From assembly GCF_000826685.1 (NCBI RefSeq), contig NZ_JROO01000016.1, positions 1-64,000 on the forward strand: 64,000 nucleotides of DNA. Direction: 5' to 3'. Origin of the DNA: Streptomonospora alba (GTDB taxonomy: Bacteria; Actinomycetota; Actinomycetes; Streptosporangiales; Streptosporangiaceae). The notes under the pieces are model-generated. The model ran no database searches. It saw only the letters and a program-made list of their open reading frames with translations, and was not told where the DNA came from. Below are positions 26,126-35,847 of the stretch, in pieces. The translations under genes and the position numbers were made by a program. Position 1 is the first letter of the stretch; every line of letters begins with the position of its first letter.

Positions 26126-26539
26126 ATGGGAGAAGCCGACTTCACCGCAGCGTGCGCCGAGGTCGAGCGTCTGCACCGGGTCCTGCAGGGGTGGCTGTCG
26201 GGCACCGTCCCCCACTCCGCCGAGGAGTTCGCGGCGTTCTCCGACTCCCACTCGCCGGAGTTCACGCTGATCACCGGTGACGGTGCGGAGCTGACACGCG
26301 ACCGGGTCATGGGCGCCGTGCGCAGTTCGCACGGGTCCGCGGCGCGACTGCGGATCCGGACACACGGCACCCGGCTCGTGGCCGCGGACGCACGCCTGCT
26401 CGTGGCAGCGTTCAGCGAACAGCACAGCGGCACCCCGGATGCGTGTTCACGCCGCTGCACCGCCGTGTTGGAGCGCGACCCGAGCGCGCCGCACGGACCG
26501 CGGTGGCGACACCTCCAGGAGACCTGCGTTCAGGATTGA
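26126..26539 (+). CDS. SnoaL/DUF4440-like small protein
   Basis: The 137-residue product looks like an NTF2-fold protein: CAEVERLHRVLQGWLSGTVP, FAAFSDSHSPEFTLITGDGA, then TRDRVMGAVRSSHGSA and RLLVAAFSEQHSG. Similar proteins are often encoded beside siderophore-interacting proteins in actinomycetes, and here one converges 119 bp downstream. No clear ribosome binding site precedes ATG 26126, so the message may be leaderless. The function is unknown. Confidence 0.7.
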   Translation: MGEADFTAACAEVERLHRVLQGWLSGTVPHSAEEFAAFSDSHSPEFTLITGDGAELTRDRVMGAVRSSHGSAARLRIRTHGTRLVAADARLLVAAFSEQHSGTPDACSRRCTAVLERDPSAPHGPRWRHLQETCVQD

Positions 26540-26658
26540 GGCCGCCCGTCGGCATCGGCGGCCCCGTGCGCGGCGACGGCCGCCGCTACCGCACAGCGGA
26601 CGGTCGAACCGCATGCATCGCCGCGCCCGGCGCCCCAGGTGCGGCCCGGCCCGGCCGC

Positions 26659-27504
26659 TCAGCCCACGGCGGCTTCCTGTTCGGCTTCGACCTCGCGGTT
26701 CCATTCGCGCTTGGCGGACTGCCACCCGTCCTCGTTCAGGCCCAGGCGCCAATAACCCGAGACGGACAACCGCTCGCGGTCGACTCCCCGCTCGGTGCGC
26801 AGCAGCCGCCGCAGCTCCTTGACGAAGCCCGCCTCACCGTGCACGAACGCCTGGACGTCGCCGGGCGGGAACTCCAGCCCCGCCACCGCGCGCACCAGTG
26901 GCGCGCCCACGCCCTCGGAGCCCCGGTGCAGCCAGGTGATCGAGGCGTCGGCGGCGGTCTCCAGCGTCTGCTCCTCCTGCGGCCCGGCGACTTCGACGAA
27001 CGCATGCGCCCGCGCGCCGCGCGGCAGGTGCTCCAGCGCGGCCGCGATCGCCGGCAGCGCGCTCTCGTCACCGGCCAGCAGGTGCCAGTCCGCCGAGGGG
27101 TCGGGTGCGTAGCCCCCGCCGGGCCCGGAGAAATACAGGTCGTCGCCCGGCCGGGCGGCCGCGGCCCACGGTCCCGCGATCCCCTTGTCGCCGTGGTAGA
27201 CGAAGTCGAGGCTCAGCTCGCACTCGTGGGGGTCCCAGCGGCGCACGGTGTAGGTGCGCATGACCGGCCATCGCTCGCGCGGCTGCTCCTCGCGGATGCG
27301 CTGCGGGTCGAAGGGCTCGGGGTAGGCGCCTCCGTCGGGAGGGAACAGCAGCTTGACGTAGTGGTCGGTACAGCCGCCCAGGGCGAAGTCCTCAAGACCC
27401 GGCCCGCCCAGAACGATCCGGATCATGTGCGGGGTGAGCGGTTCGACCCGCCGCACCTGGGCGCGCCGGGCGCGGGGGTTCTTGCGGCCAGGGCGTTCTG
27501 CCAT
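26659..27504 (-). CDS. Siderophore-interacting FAD reductase (SIP family)
   Basis: The 281-residue product has the SIP ferredoxin-reductase-like fold: RVEPLTPHMIRIVLGGPGLE, the FAD motif MRTYTVRRWD near 90, LDFVYHGDKGIAGPWAAAA, LLAGDESALPAIAAALEHLP and the C-terminal SVSGYWRLGLNEDGW (GYWR is the family mark). Such enzymes reduce ferric siderophores in the cytoplasm with NAD(P)H to release iron. ATG 27504 follows AGGAAGGA. No iron box is visible upstream. It converges with the SnoaL-like gene. Confidence 0.92.
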   Translation of the reverse strand: MAERPGRKNPRARRAQVRRVEPLTPHMIRIVLGGPGLEDFALGGCTDHYVKLLFPPDGGAYPEPFDPQRIREEQPRERWPVMRTYTVRRWDPHECELSLDFVYHGDKGIAGPWAAAARPGDDLYFSGPGGGYAPDPSADWHLLAGDESALPAIAAALEHLPRGARAHAFVEVAGPQEEQTLETAADASITWLHRGSEGVGAPLVRAVAGLEFPPGDVQAFVHGEAGFVKELRRLLRTERGVDRERLSVSGYWRLGLNEDGWQSAKREWNREVEAEQEAAVG

Positions 27505-27858
27505 GGTGGTTCCTTCCTCGCCGTTGCTGCCGAAGCGGCCCCGCGCGTGCCGACGCGGGCCGGGGCTCTCGGCTGAGTCGATGGGGTCAAGCGTCCCAGA
27601 CCAGGACCGCGCCCCCGCGCCCGCGGTCGGCGGCAGCGCCACACCCGGCCGCTCGGCGGCGGCGGTGACGTCGCCCCCCACCTCGGTCTCCGCGCCGCGT
27701 CCGCCGGTTCCCGCCCCGGCACCGCGGCCGGGCCGCTGATCCGACGCACGTGGCGCAGACCACATACGAGCCGGGGATCCATGCGATGAGTTCTCCGGCG
27801 GCTCCCGGTCTCCCCTGCGACGAACACACGTTCGTCGGCCACCACGGAGGGACCCGAC
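27505..27858. other. Divergent intergenic region
   Basis: About 350 bases between the SIP gene (-) and the DHA2 exporter gene (+). No gene and no recognisable iron box or palindrome; it should contain both promoters. Confidence 0.5.
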
Positions 27859-29466
27859 ATGGACACCACCGCAGCGACCGGAACGGCACTACGGGCCGGA
27901 CGGCGGGAATGGCTGGGGCTGGCGGTGCTCGCGCTGCCGACGCTGCTCCTCTCGCTCGACATGAGCGTGCTGCACCTGGCCCTGCCGCACCTCGCGGCCG
28001 ACCTGCGCCCGAGCAGCAGCGAACTGCTGTGGATCATGGACGTCTACGGATTCATGATCGCCGGGTTCCTGATCACCATGGGCACGGTCGGCGACCGTAT
28101 CGGGCGTCGGCGGCTGCTGCTGATCGGCGCTGCGGCCTTCGGCGTCGCCTCGATCGCCGCCGCATACTCGACGACCCCGGCCATGCTCATCGCCACCCGC
28201 ACCGTGCTCGGCGTCGCCGGCGCCACCCTGATGCCCTCGACTCTGGCGCTGATCAGCAACATGTTCCACGACCCGCGCCAGCGGGCGAGCGCGATCGCGG
28301 TGTGGGCGAGCTGCTTCATGGGCGGCACCGCCGTCGGCCCGGTCGTGGGGGGCCTGATGCTGGAGTGGTTCTGGTGGGGATCGGTGTTCCTGCTCGGCGT
28401 GCCCGTCATGGTGCTGCTGCTGATCACCGCGCCGCTGCTGCTTCCCGAACACCGCGATCCCGGCGCCGGGCGCCTGGACCTGTTCAGCGTCGCGCTCTCT
28501 CTGGCGGCGATCCTGCCCGTCGTCTACGGGCTCAAGGAGGTCGCCGCAGACGGCCCGAGCCCGATCGCGTTCGCGGCGATCGCGGCGGGTGCCGTGATCG
28601 GTGCGGTCTTCGCGCACCGGCAGCTGCGCATGGCCGATCCGCTCCTGGACCTGCGCCTGTTCGCCGACCGCGGTTTCACCACCGGGCTGGGCGTGATGAT
28701 GCTCAGCGGGGTGGCGATGGGCGGCATGTTCCTGCTCATGTCGCAGTACCTGCAGCTCGTCGCGGGCCTCACCGCGCTGAAGGCCGGGCTGTGGCTGGTG
28801 CCGCCGTCCGTCCTGATGATCACCGGCACCATGCTGGGGCCCTGGGCGGCCCGCAAGGTCGGCAGCGGAAACGTCATCGGCGGCGGCATGGTACTGGCCG
28901 CCGCCGGGCTCCTCCTGCTGACACAGGTCGGCACCGCGGACGGTACGGCGCTGATGCTCGCGGGCCTGGCGGCGGCGTCCTTGGGACTGGGGCCGGGCGC
29001 GGCTCTGGTGACCGACGTGGTCGTCGGCGCGGCACCGCCGGAGAAGGCCGGATCGGCGGCGTCGATGTCCGAGACCAGCGGAGAGTTCGGCATCGCCATG
29101 GGGGTGGCGCTGCTGGGCAGCCTGAGCACCGCCGTCTACCGCGCCGGTGTCGCGGTTCCCGACGGCGTGCCGGCCGAGGCCGCGGCGGCCTCGCGCGACA
29201 GCCTGGCGTCGGCGGTCGCCGCCGCTGCGGAGCTGCCCGCCGACACCGCCGCCCGACTGCTCGTGCCCGCGCGCGAGGCCTTCGTCCTGGGACTGAACTC
29301 CGCTGCGGTCGTGGGCGCCGTCGTCATGGGCGTCTTCGGCGCGGTGGCGATCGTGCTGCTGCGCCCCGGACGCTCGGCCGCCCCCGAATCCGTCGGGACA
29401 ACCGAAGCCCCGGCCGCTCGACCCGACCCGCGCACCCCTGTCGACGAGGCCGCATCGACCACGTGA
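27859..29466 (+). CDS. MFS multidrug exporter, DHA2 (14-TM) family
   Basis: The 535-residue product has about 14 membrane segments and the DHA2 motifs: LSLDMSVLHLALPHLAADLR (motif D1), GTVGDRIGRRRLLLIGAAAF (motif A), IATRTVLGVAGATLMPSTLA (motif B) and GTAVGPVVGGLMLEWFWWGS (motif C). This is the pattern of LfrA/SmvA/QacA-type proton-driven exporters of cationic drugs and dyes. ATG 27859 follows ACGGAGGGA. The C-terminus carries a polar tail of about 40 residues. It is divergent from the SIP gene, so siderophore export is possible, but drug export is the default reading. Confidence 0.9.
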   Translation: MDTTAATGTALRAGRREWLGLAVLALPTLLLSLDMSVLHLALPHLAADLRPSSSELLWIMDVYGFMIAGFLITMGTVGDRIGRRRLLLIGAAAFGVASIAAAYSTTPAMLIATRTVLGVAGATLMPSTLALISNMFHDPRQRASAIAVWASCFMGGTAVGPVVGGLMLEWFWWGSVFLLGVPVMVLLLITAPLLLPEHRDPGAGRLDLFSVALSLAAILPVVYGLKEVAADGPSPIAFAAIAAGAVIGAVFAHRQLRMADPLLDLRLFADRGFTTGLGVMMLSGVAMGGMFLLMSQYLQLVAGLTALKAGLWLVPPSVLMITGTMLGPWAARKVGSGNVIGGGMVLAAAGLLLLTQVGTADGTALMLAGLAAASLGLGPGAALVTDVVVGAAPPEKAGSAASMSETSGEFGIAMGVALLGSLSTAVYRAGVAVPDGVPAEAAAASRDSLASAVAAAAELPADTAARLLVPAREAFVLGLNSAAVVGAVVMGVFGAVAIVLLRPGRSAAPESVGTTEAPAARPDPRTPVDEAASTT

Positions 29467-29755
29467 CTCGGGCGGCCGTCCCCGTCGGGGCCTGATCGTT
29501 GTCGGGACACTCCTCCGCTTCCGGCCGACCGGCCGGGTCCGCGCGCGGCGCACCGGGGAGCCGACGGCACGTGGACACCGGCCGGTCGATCGGGACGTCT
29601 CCGGTACCGCTCTCGGCTCGCAGCTCGGACGGCGCGTCGCTCGCCCGGCCGATGCGCTGCTCCCGGTCGCACGCCACGCGGGTCGCCTCGACGTCGAACG
29701 CCGCGGTTAACGTGGTGCCTTCGGCTGCCTTGCGATGTGACCGGGAGATCCTGAC

Positions 29756-30142
29756 ATGACCAGTAAGTTCACCGAGCTTGCGATCGACTGTGCCGATCCC
29801 GGCGCTTTAGCCCGGTTCTGGTGCGCGGTCCTGGACTACGAGGTGCGAGAAGAGGACGACGGGATCGTCATGATCGGTTCCCCGGCGGTGCCTGAAGGCA
29901 AGGACCGCCGCGGCCCGGTGCCGCCGATGCTGACCTTCGCGCGCGTACCCGAGGGCAAGAGCGCCAAGAACAGGCTCCACATCGACGTCAACCCGACCGA
30001 CAGGGAGCAGGACGAAGAGGTCCGCCGCCTGCTCGACCTGGGCGCTCGGCACGCCGACGTCGGCGAAGGCGATGAAAGCTGGGTGGTACTCGCCGACCCG
30101 GAGGGCAACGAGTTCTGCGTCCTCGCGAGCCGCCACCCCTGA
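29756..30142 (+). CDS. VOC (glyoxalase-like) family protein
   Basis: The 128-residue product has a vicinal-oxygen-chelate fold: ELAIDCADPGALARFWCAVL at the start, MLTFARVPEGKSAKNRLHID in the middle and WVVLADPEGNEFCVLA at the end. This is the Glyoxalase_6-like subgroup common in actinomycetes, most of unknown function. ATG 29756 follows GGGAGA. It stands alone, with a hairpin about 110 bp downstream. Confidence 0.85.
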   Translation: MTSKFTELAIDCADPGALARFWCAVLDYEVREEDDGIVMIGSPAVPEGKDRRGPVPPMLTFARVPEGKSAKNRLHIDVNPTDREQDEEVRRLLDLGARHADVGEGDESWVVLADPEGNEFCVLASRHP

Positions 30143-30473
30143 TCGACACCGCACACCCCGCCGGGCCCACGTCCGATCGCCTACACCGCCGATCCGCGTC
30201 CGGCGTGTTCCTCGACGCCGATTCACCGGGTGGGATCCCTCACATCCCGGCCTCGCGTGCCGGCGGACGCCGGCACGCTCCCGTCCCCTACAGGGGCACG
30301 TCGGCTCGGGTGCACGTGGACGGCCGGTGACGCGTCGGTGACTCGTCACCGAAGCCCGCCGCACCTCCCGCACGCCGCCGAACGCCTTCGGCCACACTGG
30401 GCGTGGTGCTCCTGTGGCGCCGCCCATCCCGAGCGGCCGACATCTCGGCACACCGGACTCCTGGGGGTTACCT
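30143..30473. other. Intergenic region with a terminator
   Basis: About 330 bases between the VOC and FkbM genes. It contains one clear hairpin at 30255-30278 and no gene. Confidence 0.5.
30255..30278. terminator. Hairpin, 10-bp perfect stem
   Basis: GCGTGCCGGC (30255-30264) pairs with GCCGGCACGC (30269-30278) around a 4-nt loop, downstream of the VOC gene. Confidence 0.65.
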
Positions 30474-31499
30474 GTGGTTGCGAACCGACTGCGCGGCTTC
30501 GTGCGGCGCCATCCGACGGCCCGCAAGGCGGCGCGGAGACTCCGCGCCTTCCTTGCGCCAGGCCTCGGCGGGACCGGCCGGCCCCAGCCGCCACCGCCGC
30601 CCCCCGCACCGGCACCGGCCCCTCCGCCGACGCGCACCTTCGAACTGGCCCTCCCCCACCACGGCAACACACCGCCCGGCGCCCCGGCGACCCTGTCCTT
30701 CTCCACCCCCGCCCGACTCTGGGTACCGCGCAAACTCCAAAAACACGGCCTCGCCGGCTTCGAACCCGACACCCTCGCCTGCTTCCTCGCCGCCCTGGAG
30801 CACGCCCGCCCCGGAGCCGTCCTCGACATCGGCGCCAACGTCGGCCTGTACGGCCTCCTCGCCGCCGCGCACTCCCCCCGTCCCGTCTACGCCTTCGAAC
30901 CCACCCCCCACGTCGCCGCCGCCGCCCGCAGCCTCGCAGCGGCCAACCACCTGCCCGTGAACGTGGTGGAACTCGCGCTGGCCGACCGCACCGGCAGCGC
31001 CGAACTGTCGCTGTCCACCAAGTCCGACGCCTCCAACTCCCTCGCCGCGGGCTTCCGCCCCGGATCCGACCGCATCCAGGTCCAGGCCGACACCCTCACG
31101 CACTGGTGCGAGCACACCGCCACAGCACCGGCCGTCGTCAAAATCGACACCGAGACCACCGAACCCGACGTCGTCGCCGGCGGACTCGACGTGCTGCGCG
31201 CCTCCCGCCCGTGGATCCTCTGCGAAGTCCTGCCCGGCCACGGCGTCGACACGCGCCTGACCGAGCTGCTGCGGCCCCTCGACTACACCTGGCACCACCT
31301 GAACGGAGAACTGCCCGCACCGGCACACCCCGCCATCGACGGCCACGGCGCCGCCCCCCACCAGCGCATGTGGCTCTTCGCCCCGCACCCGCCGACCGAG
31401 GCCCTCTGGCAACGCGCCCGCGAATGGCGCCACGCCCTACGCCACTGCACACCAGCCGGCGAAGAGGCCCCGCAGAGCCACCCTCACCCCGAGACCTGA
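30474..31499 (+). CDS. FkbM family methyltransferase
   Basis: The 341-residue product has an FkbM-type SAM methyltransferase domain at about residues 95-300: AVLDIGANVGLYGLLAAAHS (motif I), PVYAFEPTPHVAAAARSLAA, VVELALADRTGSAELSLS, APAVVKIDTETTEPDVVAGG (the family VKIDTEG-like motif) and PWILCEVLPGHG. Before it lies a Pro/Ala-rich linker at about 35-60. FkbM enzymes usually O-methylate hydroxyl groups on polyketides or glycans. GTG 30474 follows a GGGGG stretch and gives the basic start VANRLRGFVRRHPTARKAAR. It stands alone; no biosynthetic cluster is nearby. Confidence 0.85.
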   Translation: MVANRLRGFVRRHPTARKAARRLRAFLAPGLGGTGRPQPPPPPPAPAPAPPPTRTFELALPHHGNTPPGAPATLSFSTPARLWVPRKLQKHGLAGFEPDTLACFLAALEHARPGAVLDIGANVGLYGLLAAAHSPRPVYAFEPTPHVAAAARSLAAANHLPVNVVELALADRTGSAELSLSTKSDASNSLAAGFRPGSDRIQVQADTLTHWCEHTATAPAVVKIDTETTEPDVVAGGLDVLRASRPWILCEVLPGHGVDTRLTELLRPLDYTWHHLNGELPAPAHPAIDGHGAAPHQRMWLFAPHPPTEALWQRAREWRHALRHCTPAGEEAPQSHPHPET

Positions 31500-31703
31500 C
31501 CCCGGTGGCAACCCGTGCCCGGTGCCGGTCAGCGCCCCGCATGGCCGCGGTCGGCCATCGGCGGCTTGCGGACACGGATTCCGCACGCACGAGGCCCGCA
31601 TCTACGATGGCGCCCGGCGATGAGCGTCGCGTACCCGCCCTCCGGGACGATGCGGCCCTCTCCGCCCCTGAGGTCCGCCTAGCCCGTCGGAAGCGGGGTG
31701 CCG

Positions 31704-32918
31704 ATGGCCGCCCGCGCGTTGCCGTCTTCGTTCCGCTGACTGCTGGGCGGAAGCGCGCTGGTCAAGCTGGGGGGCGGTATCCAGGCGGCGGCACTGCCGC
31801 TGCTGGCCGCCGCCACGACCGCCGACCCGGGCCTGGTGGCCGGGGTGACCGCGGCTGGGCTGCTGCCGTGGCTGCTGGTGGGCATCCCAGCGGGGGCCTT
31901 GGTGGACCGCCTCAACCGCGGTGTCCTCATCGTGGTCTGCGACCTCGCCCGACTCGGCCTTCTTTCCGCCCTCGGTACGGCGGTGGCGTTCGGCCACGCC
32001 ACGATCTGGCTGGTTTATACCGTGGCCTTCCTCGGCGGGGTCGGCCAGACGTTCCGCGACACAGCCGCATCCACGCTCGTTCCCGAGTTGGTCGAACCCC
32101 AGCAGCGCGATCGGGCCAACGGCTGGCTGACCAATGTCCGCAACGCGGGCGACGAACTGGTCGGGCCCCCGCTCGGCGGTTACCTGTTCGGTGTGGCCGC
32201 CGCCCTGCCCTTCGTACTCAACGCCGGGCTGCTCGCGGCGGGCACGGCCCTGATCTGCACGCTGCCGCTGCTGTTCAGGCCACGCCCGGGAAAACGGCGT
32301 CGACGCCGCCTGCGCGCCGACATCGCGACCGGTGTGGGCTGGCTGGCACGGCACCGCCGCCTGCGTGCGGTGGTCGCGCTCGGCGGGGTGCTGGCCTTCA
32401 CCGACGCCGCATGGTTCGCGGTCCTCGTCCTCTACGTCCGCGACACGCTGGGCCTGCCGGAGGCGGCCTTCGGTGTGCTGCTGAGTGTGGGCGCCGTCGG
32501 CGGGCTGCTCGGCGGCTTCGGCGCGGAGTTCGTCGCCCGGCGGGTGGGAGCGGGCCCCGCTCTCCTCGGGGCTGCGGGCGTGGCCGCCGCCTGCCAGCTC
32601 GCGTTGGGGCTGACCGCGTCGTCAGCGGTCGCCGCTGCGTGTCTGGCTGTGAGCAGTTGCGTGTTCAGCATCTTCCTGGTCGTCAGCGCGACGCTCCTGC
32701 AGACGCTGACACCGGACCGGCTCTACGGACGGATCGTCAGCGCCAACCGCACCCTGGTTTCGGGTATGGAACCGCTGGGGGCGCTGTCCGGAGGTCTCGC
32801 GGCCTCCGCGTGGGGGCTTCGCGCGCCGTTTCTGCTGGGCGTCCCCCTGGTGTGTCTCGCCCTCGTACTCAGCGTCCGGGTACTGGGCTCCGCGGGAACG
32901 CCACCCGCCGACCGGTGA
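31704..32918 (+). pseudogene. MFS exporter (EntS-like) gene with premature TGA at codon 12
   Basis: From ATG 31704 (after GGAAGCGGGG) the frame reads MAARALPSSFR, a TGA at 31737-31739, then LLGGSALVKLGGGIQAAALP and on for 393 more codons as a good MFS_3 transporter (WLLVGIPAGALVDRLNRGVL, TLVPELVEPQQRDRANGWLT, NVRNAGDELVGPPLGGYLFG). Relatives of the EntS type usually have Trp or another residue at this point, so TGG to TGA is the simplest event. The rest of the frame is intact, so the change is recent or an error. A protein starting at GTG 31836 would lack the first membrane segment. If functional it would export a siderophore or drug. Confidence 0.75.
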
Positions 32919-32992
32919 AGCGCCCCCGGCATAGGGATGCCGTTCCGCCCTGACGTCGGCCGCGCATCACCGTCTCGGCTGCCACGCCCCGG

Positions 32993-34186
32993 CTACTTCG
33001 GAGGGGTCCAGCTCATGATGGAGCCACCGGCTCCTTTGGCGGCGAGGGCGCCGGGGATGAGGCGCAGGGCGGTGTTGCGGGCGGACTGGCGCCATCCGCC
33101 GCCCAGGTCGGCACCGAAGCGGGCGAGCTGCACGGCTCGGCGGGCGATGGCCCGGCACCGGGGCCTGCGCGTCCGATCGTAGGCGGCCATTGCGGGGGCC
33201 ATCGCACCGCCCGCTGCGACCGGAGCCGCGACCAGCCGCCCGACGCATATGCCGTCCTCCAGCGCGGTCGCCGCGCCCTGGCCCACGGTCGGCAGCGCGG
33301 CGTGGGCCGCATCTCCCACCATCACGACGCGCCCGACGGTGTACGTGGGCAGCCCACCCGGCAGGTGGTAGACGTCGTGGCGCATCAACCGGTCGGCGGC
33401 GGTCGCATCGATCATGGCCGGAACGCGCGGGGCCCAGTCCCCGAAGCGCTGCAGCGCGGCGTCCTTCTCATCGGCGAAGGAAGCGCCCTCGGGATGCTGG
33501 AAATAGCCGTACCAGTAGACCTCGGTATCGCTGACGCGCAGCGCGCCGAACTCCGCGCTCGGGCCCCACATCTCCGCGAGTCCGCCGTCCGTGGTCGTGT
33601 CGGGGACGACCGCGCGCCAACTGGTGGCGCCGCTGTAGCGCGGGTGCACATCGGGGAACAGCCCGTTGCGGACAGCGCTCCAGATCCCGTCCGCGCCCAC
33701 CACCAGGTCCGACGCGGCGCTGTGCGTAGTGCCGCCCGATTCCCAGGTCACCTCGGCGGGTCCGCCGTCCGCGGCGCCCGGTCGGACTCCGGTGACCGCC
33801 GCGCCGGTGAGGAGTTCGGCGCCCACCGTCTCGGCGGCCCCGCGCAGGGCGGCGTGCAAGCGCTTTCGATGCGATCCCAGGATCGTGGTCACCGAGCGGA
33901 CGTCGTCCCGTTCGCCGGGCACCCGCAGCAGCCATCGGCCGTGCATGTCCTGCAGGCCGGTGGCCGGCGTCTCGTAGCCGAGCGCGTCGACGGCGTGGTC
34001 GTCGAAGCCCAGGGCCTTGAAGGCGGCCACCCCGTTGCGCGTGAGGGCCACGCCCGCTCCGACCTCGCCGAAGGCCGACGCCCGCTCCAGAACCCGGGTG
34101 CGCCATCCCGCCTGCTCCAGTGCCACGGCGGCGGCGAGTCCCGCGATCCCTCCGCCGACCACCGTCGCCGTCAGACGCTCTGCCAT
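32993..34186 (-). CDS. FAD-dependent monooxygenase (group A)
   Basis: The 397-residue product has the FAD-binding GxGxxG motif in ATVVGGGIAGLAAAVALEQA at the start, DLVVGADGIWSAVRNGLF (DG motif) near 170 and RVVMVGDAAHAALPTVGQGA (GD motif) near 290. These mark a single-component NAD(P)H aromatic hydroxylase of the salicylate or 3-hydroxybenzoate hydroxylase type. ATG 34186 follows AGAGGGGG; the open frame upstream is not protein-like. Other roles such as antibiotic tailoring are possible. A strong terminator separates it from the MocR gene. Confidence 0.88.
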   Translation of the reverse strand: MAERLTATVVGGGIAGLAAAVALEQAGWRTRVLERASAFGEVGAGVALTRNGVAAFKALGFDDHAVDALGYETPATGLQDMHGRWLLRVPGERDDVRSVTTILGSHRKRLHAALRGAAETVGAELLTGAAVTGVRPGAADGGPAEVTWESGGTTHSAASDLVVGADGIWSAVRNGLFPDVHPRYSGATSWRAVVPDTTTDGGLAEMWGPSAEFGALRVSDTEVYWYGYFQHPEGASFADEKDAALQRFGDWAPRVPAMIDATAADRLMRHDVYHLPGGLPTYTVGRVVMVGDAAHAALPTVGQGAATALEDGICVGRLVAAPVAAGGAMAPAMAAYDRTRRPRCRAIARRAVQLARFGADLGGGWRQSARNTALRLIPGALAAKGAGGSIMSWTPPK

Positions 34187-34231
34187 CGCCCCCTCTTCCC
34201 GTCGATCACGGTCCCGGCACGTGCCAGTATC

Positions 34232-34267
34232 CGCCCGCCCCGGCCGAGCCCTCGGCCGGGGCGGGCG
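34232..34267. terminator. Hairpin, 17-bp stem
   Basis: CGCCCGCCCCGGCCGAG (34232-34248) pairs with CTCGGCCGGGGCGGGCG (34251-34267). It lies between the MocR gene stop and the monooxygenase start, both on the - strand, and probably ends the MocR transcript. Confidence 0.75.
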
Positions 34268-34471
34268 AACCGGGACCTCGGCAGGCGGGGCGTGCGCGCC
34301 GGCGTCCTGACGGCGGGTGTCCCGCAGCGCTCCGCCGGAGCCGCACCCGGCCGCGGTGACGGAGGGCCGCGGTAGGACCGGGACGACGCCGACTCCCACC
34401 TCGGCGGCGTTGCGGCGGCCCGGGAGTCCGGCCGGTGACGCGTTCTCCGGTTCTCCGGCGCTTCCGGCGGA

Positions 34472-35818
34472 TCAGGTGCCGCGCCCGGCGGTTTCGGGAC
34501 GGAGGGACGCGGCGACGTCCGCGGCGAGCGAGGGCGCCTCGGCGGGGTCGAGCGCCGCGGTGGTGATCCGCATCCCCGGCCGACCGGAGATGCGGAACCG
34601 GGCGCCGGGAGCCACGGCCCAGCCGCGGTCCTGCAGCCGGCTCACCACTCCGGTCTCCTCGGGGACAGGGACCCACACGTTCAACCCGCTGGCGCCGTGT
34701 GCGGGCACCGCGTGCCGGGCGAGGGCGTCGATCAGGGCCTGCCGGCGCTCGTCGTAGCGGGCCGCGACGTGCCGCGGCGTGTCCGCCGCCTCCCGCCACA
34801 GCCGTGCCGCGGTGCGCTGCAGCGTGTGCGAGACCCACCCCTGGGTGACTCGCTGGCGGGTCCGAACACCTTCCACGGTCTGGGGGTCCCCGACCAGCAC
34901 TGCTGTGCGCAGGTCAGGGCCGAGGAACTTCGAAACCGACCGCACCAGCATCCAGTCCCGTGCCGCCGGGGCCAGGCTGTGGAACGGCGACGAGGTGAAC
35001 GCGAACCCGTGGTCGTCCTCGATCAGCAGCGCCTGGGGGTGAGCCGCCATCACTTCGCGCAGCGCCTCGGCCCGCCGCCCGCTCAGCGCGGATCCGAACG
35101 GGTTCTGCGCCCGCGAGGTCACCACCACGGCCCGAGCCCCGGCGCCCAGGGCGCTCGCGAACGCGTCGGGCAGCGGGCCCTGGTCGTCCACGGGCACGCC
35201 GTGCGGTTCCAGCCCGAGCAGTCCGAGCAGGTCGAGCAGAGCGTGCCACCCGGGATCCTCCACGGCGACCCGGTCGCCCGGGCGGAGCCGGCTGAGCAGC
35301 GCCTTCTCCACCGCGTCCAGGGCGCCGCAGGCGACGGCCACCGTCCCCTCGGGAACGCCGTCGGCGCCGAACGACTCGGTGGCCACCCGCCGCAGTCCGT
35401 CGTCCTCGGCGGGCCATCCGTAGAGGACGGGCTCGGCATCCGGGTTCGCATCGCCGAGCGGCCCGCCGGGCGCGGGCAGCAGGCGGGGGTCGGGGTTTCC
35501 GCCGGCCAGGTCGTGCGAGCCCGCGGCGACGGGGACCGCGATGTCCTCGCGCAGAGCCGAGCCGAGACGGGGGCGGACCCGCGTGCCGCGGCGGCCCGCG
35601 GTTTCGACCACGCCCCGGCGGCGCAGCGTCCGATAGGCGGCGGAGACCGTGTTCGGGTTCACGCCGAGTTCGCCCGCCAAGCCCCGGATCGGGGGGAGGG
35701 TGCAGCCGGCGGTGAGCACGCCGGCGTCCACCGCGCGCTCCACTCCCGCGGCGATCCCTGTGGCGCTGCGGCGGTCGGTTATGTAGGCTTCCCACCAACA
35801 ATCATCTAGCACAAACAT
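34472..35818 (-). CDS. MocR-type regulator (GntR HTH plus PLP aminotransferase domain)
   Basis: The 448-residue product has a GntR winged HTH at residues 15-80 (LPPIRGLAGELGVNPNTVSA, AYRTLRRRGVVETAGRRGTR) fused to a fold-type-I aminotransferase-like domain (FASALGAGARAVVVTSRAQN PFGSALS, LIEDDHGFAF, and the PLP lysine region LVRSVSKFLGPDLR). MocR proteins sense pyridoxal phosphate or related ligands. It is divergent from a PPOX-family gene 29 bp away, with an inverted repeat between them, which suggests that it controls that gene. ATG 35818 is the first start. Confidence 0.9.
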   Translation of the reverse strand: MFVLDDCWWEAYITDRRSATGIAAGVERAVDAGVLTAGCTLPPIRGLAGELGVNPNTVSAAYRTLRRRGVVETAGRRGTRVRPRLGSALREDIAVPVAAGSHDLAGGNPDPRLLPAPGGPLGDANPDAEPVLYGWPAEDDGLRRVATESFGADGVPEGTVAVACGALDAVEKALLSRLRPGDRVAVEDPGWHALLDLLGLLGLEPHGVPVDDQGPLPDAFASALGAGARAVVVTSRAQNPFGSALSGRRAEALREVMAAHPQALLIEDDHGFAFTSSPFHSLAPAARDWMLVRSVSKFLGPDLRTAVLVGDPQTVEGVRTRQRVTQGWVSHTLQRTAARLWREAADTPRHVAARYDERRQALIDALARHAVPAHGASGLNVWVPVPEETGVVSRLQDRGWAVAPGARFRISGRPGMRITTAALDPAEAPSLAADVAASLRPETAGRGT

Positions 35819-35831
35819 TATTATGTACTAG
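35806..35831. promoter_or_regulatory. Inverted repeat between divergent MocR and PPOX genes
   Basis: CTAGCACA (35806-35813), a 10-base A/T-rich centre and TGTACTAG (35824-35831): 8-bp arms with one mismatch. It spans the MocR start codon and the probable promoters of both genes, and TATTATG/TACTAG give -10-like words. Probably the MocR operator. Confidence 0.55.
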
Positions 35832-35847
35832 TTCAAAGGGGAGTGCA

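Noticed and set aside
26659-27504. Iron box upstream of this SIP gene
   Set aside because: I looked through 27505-27858 and found no TTAGG-type palindrome, unlike the second SIP locus.
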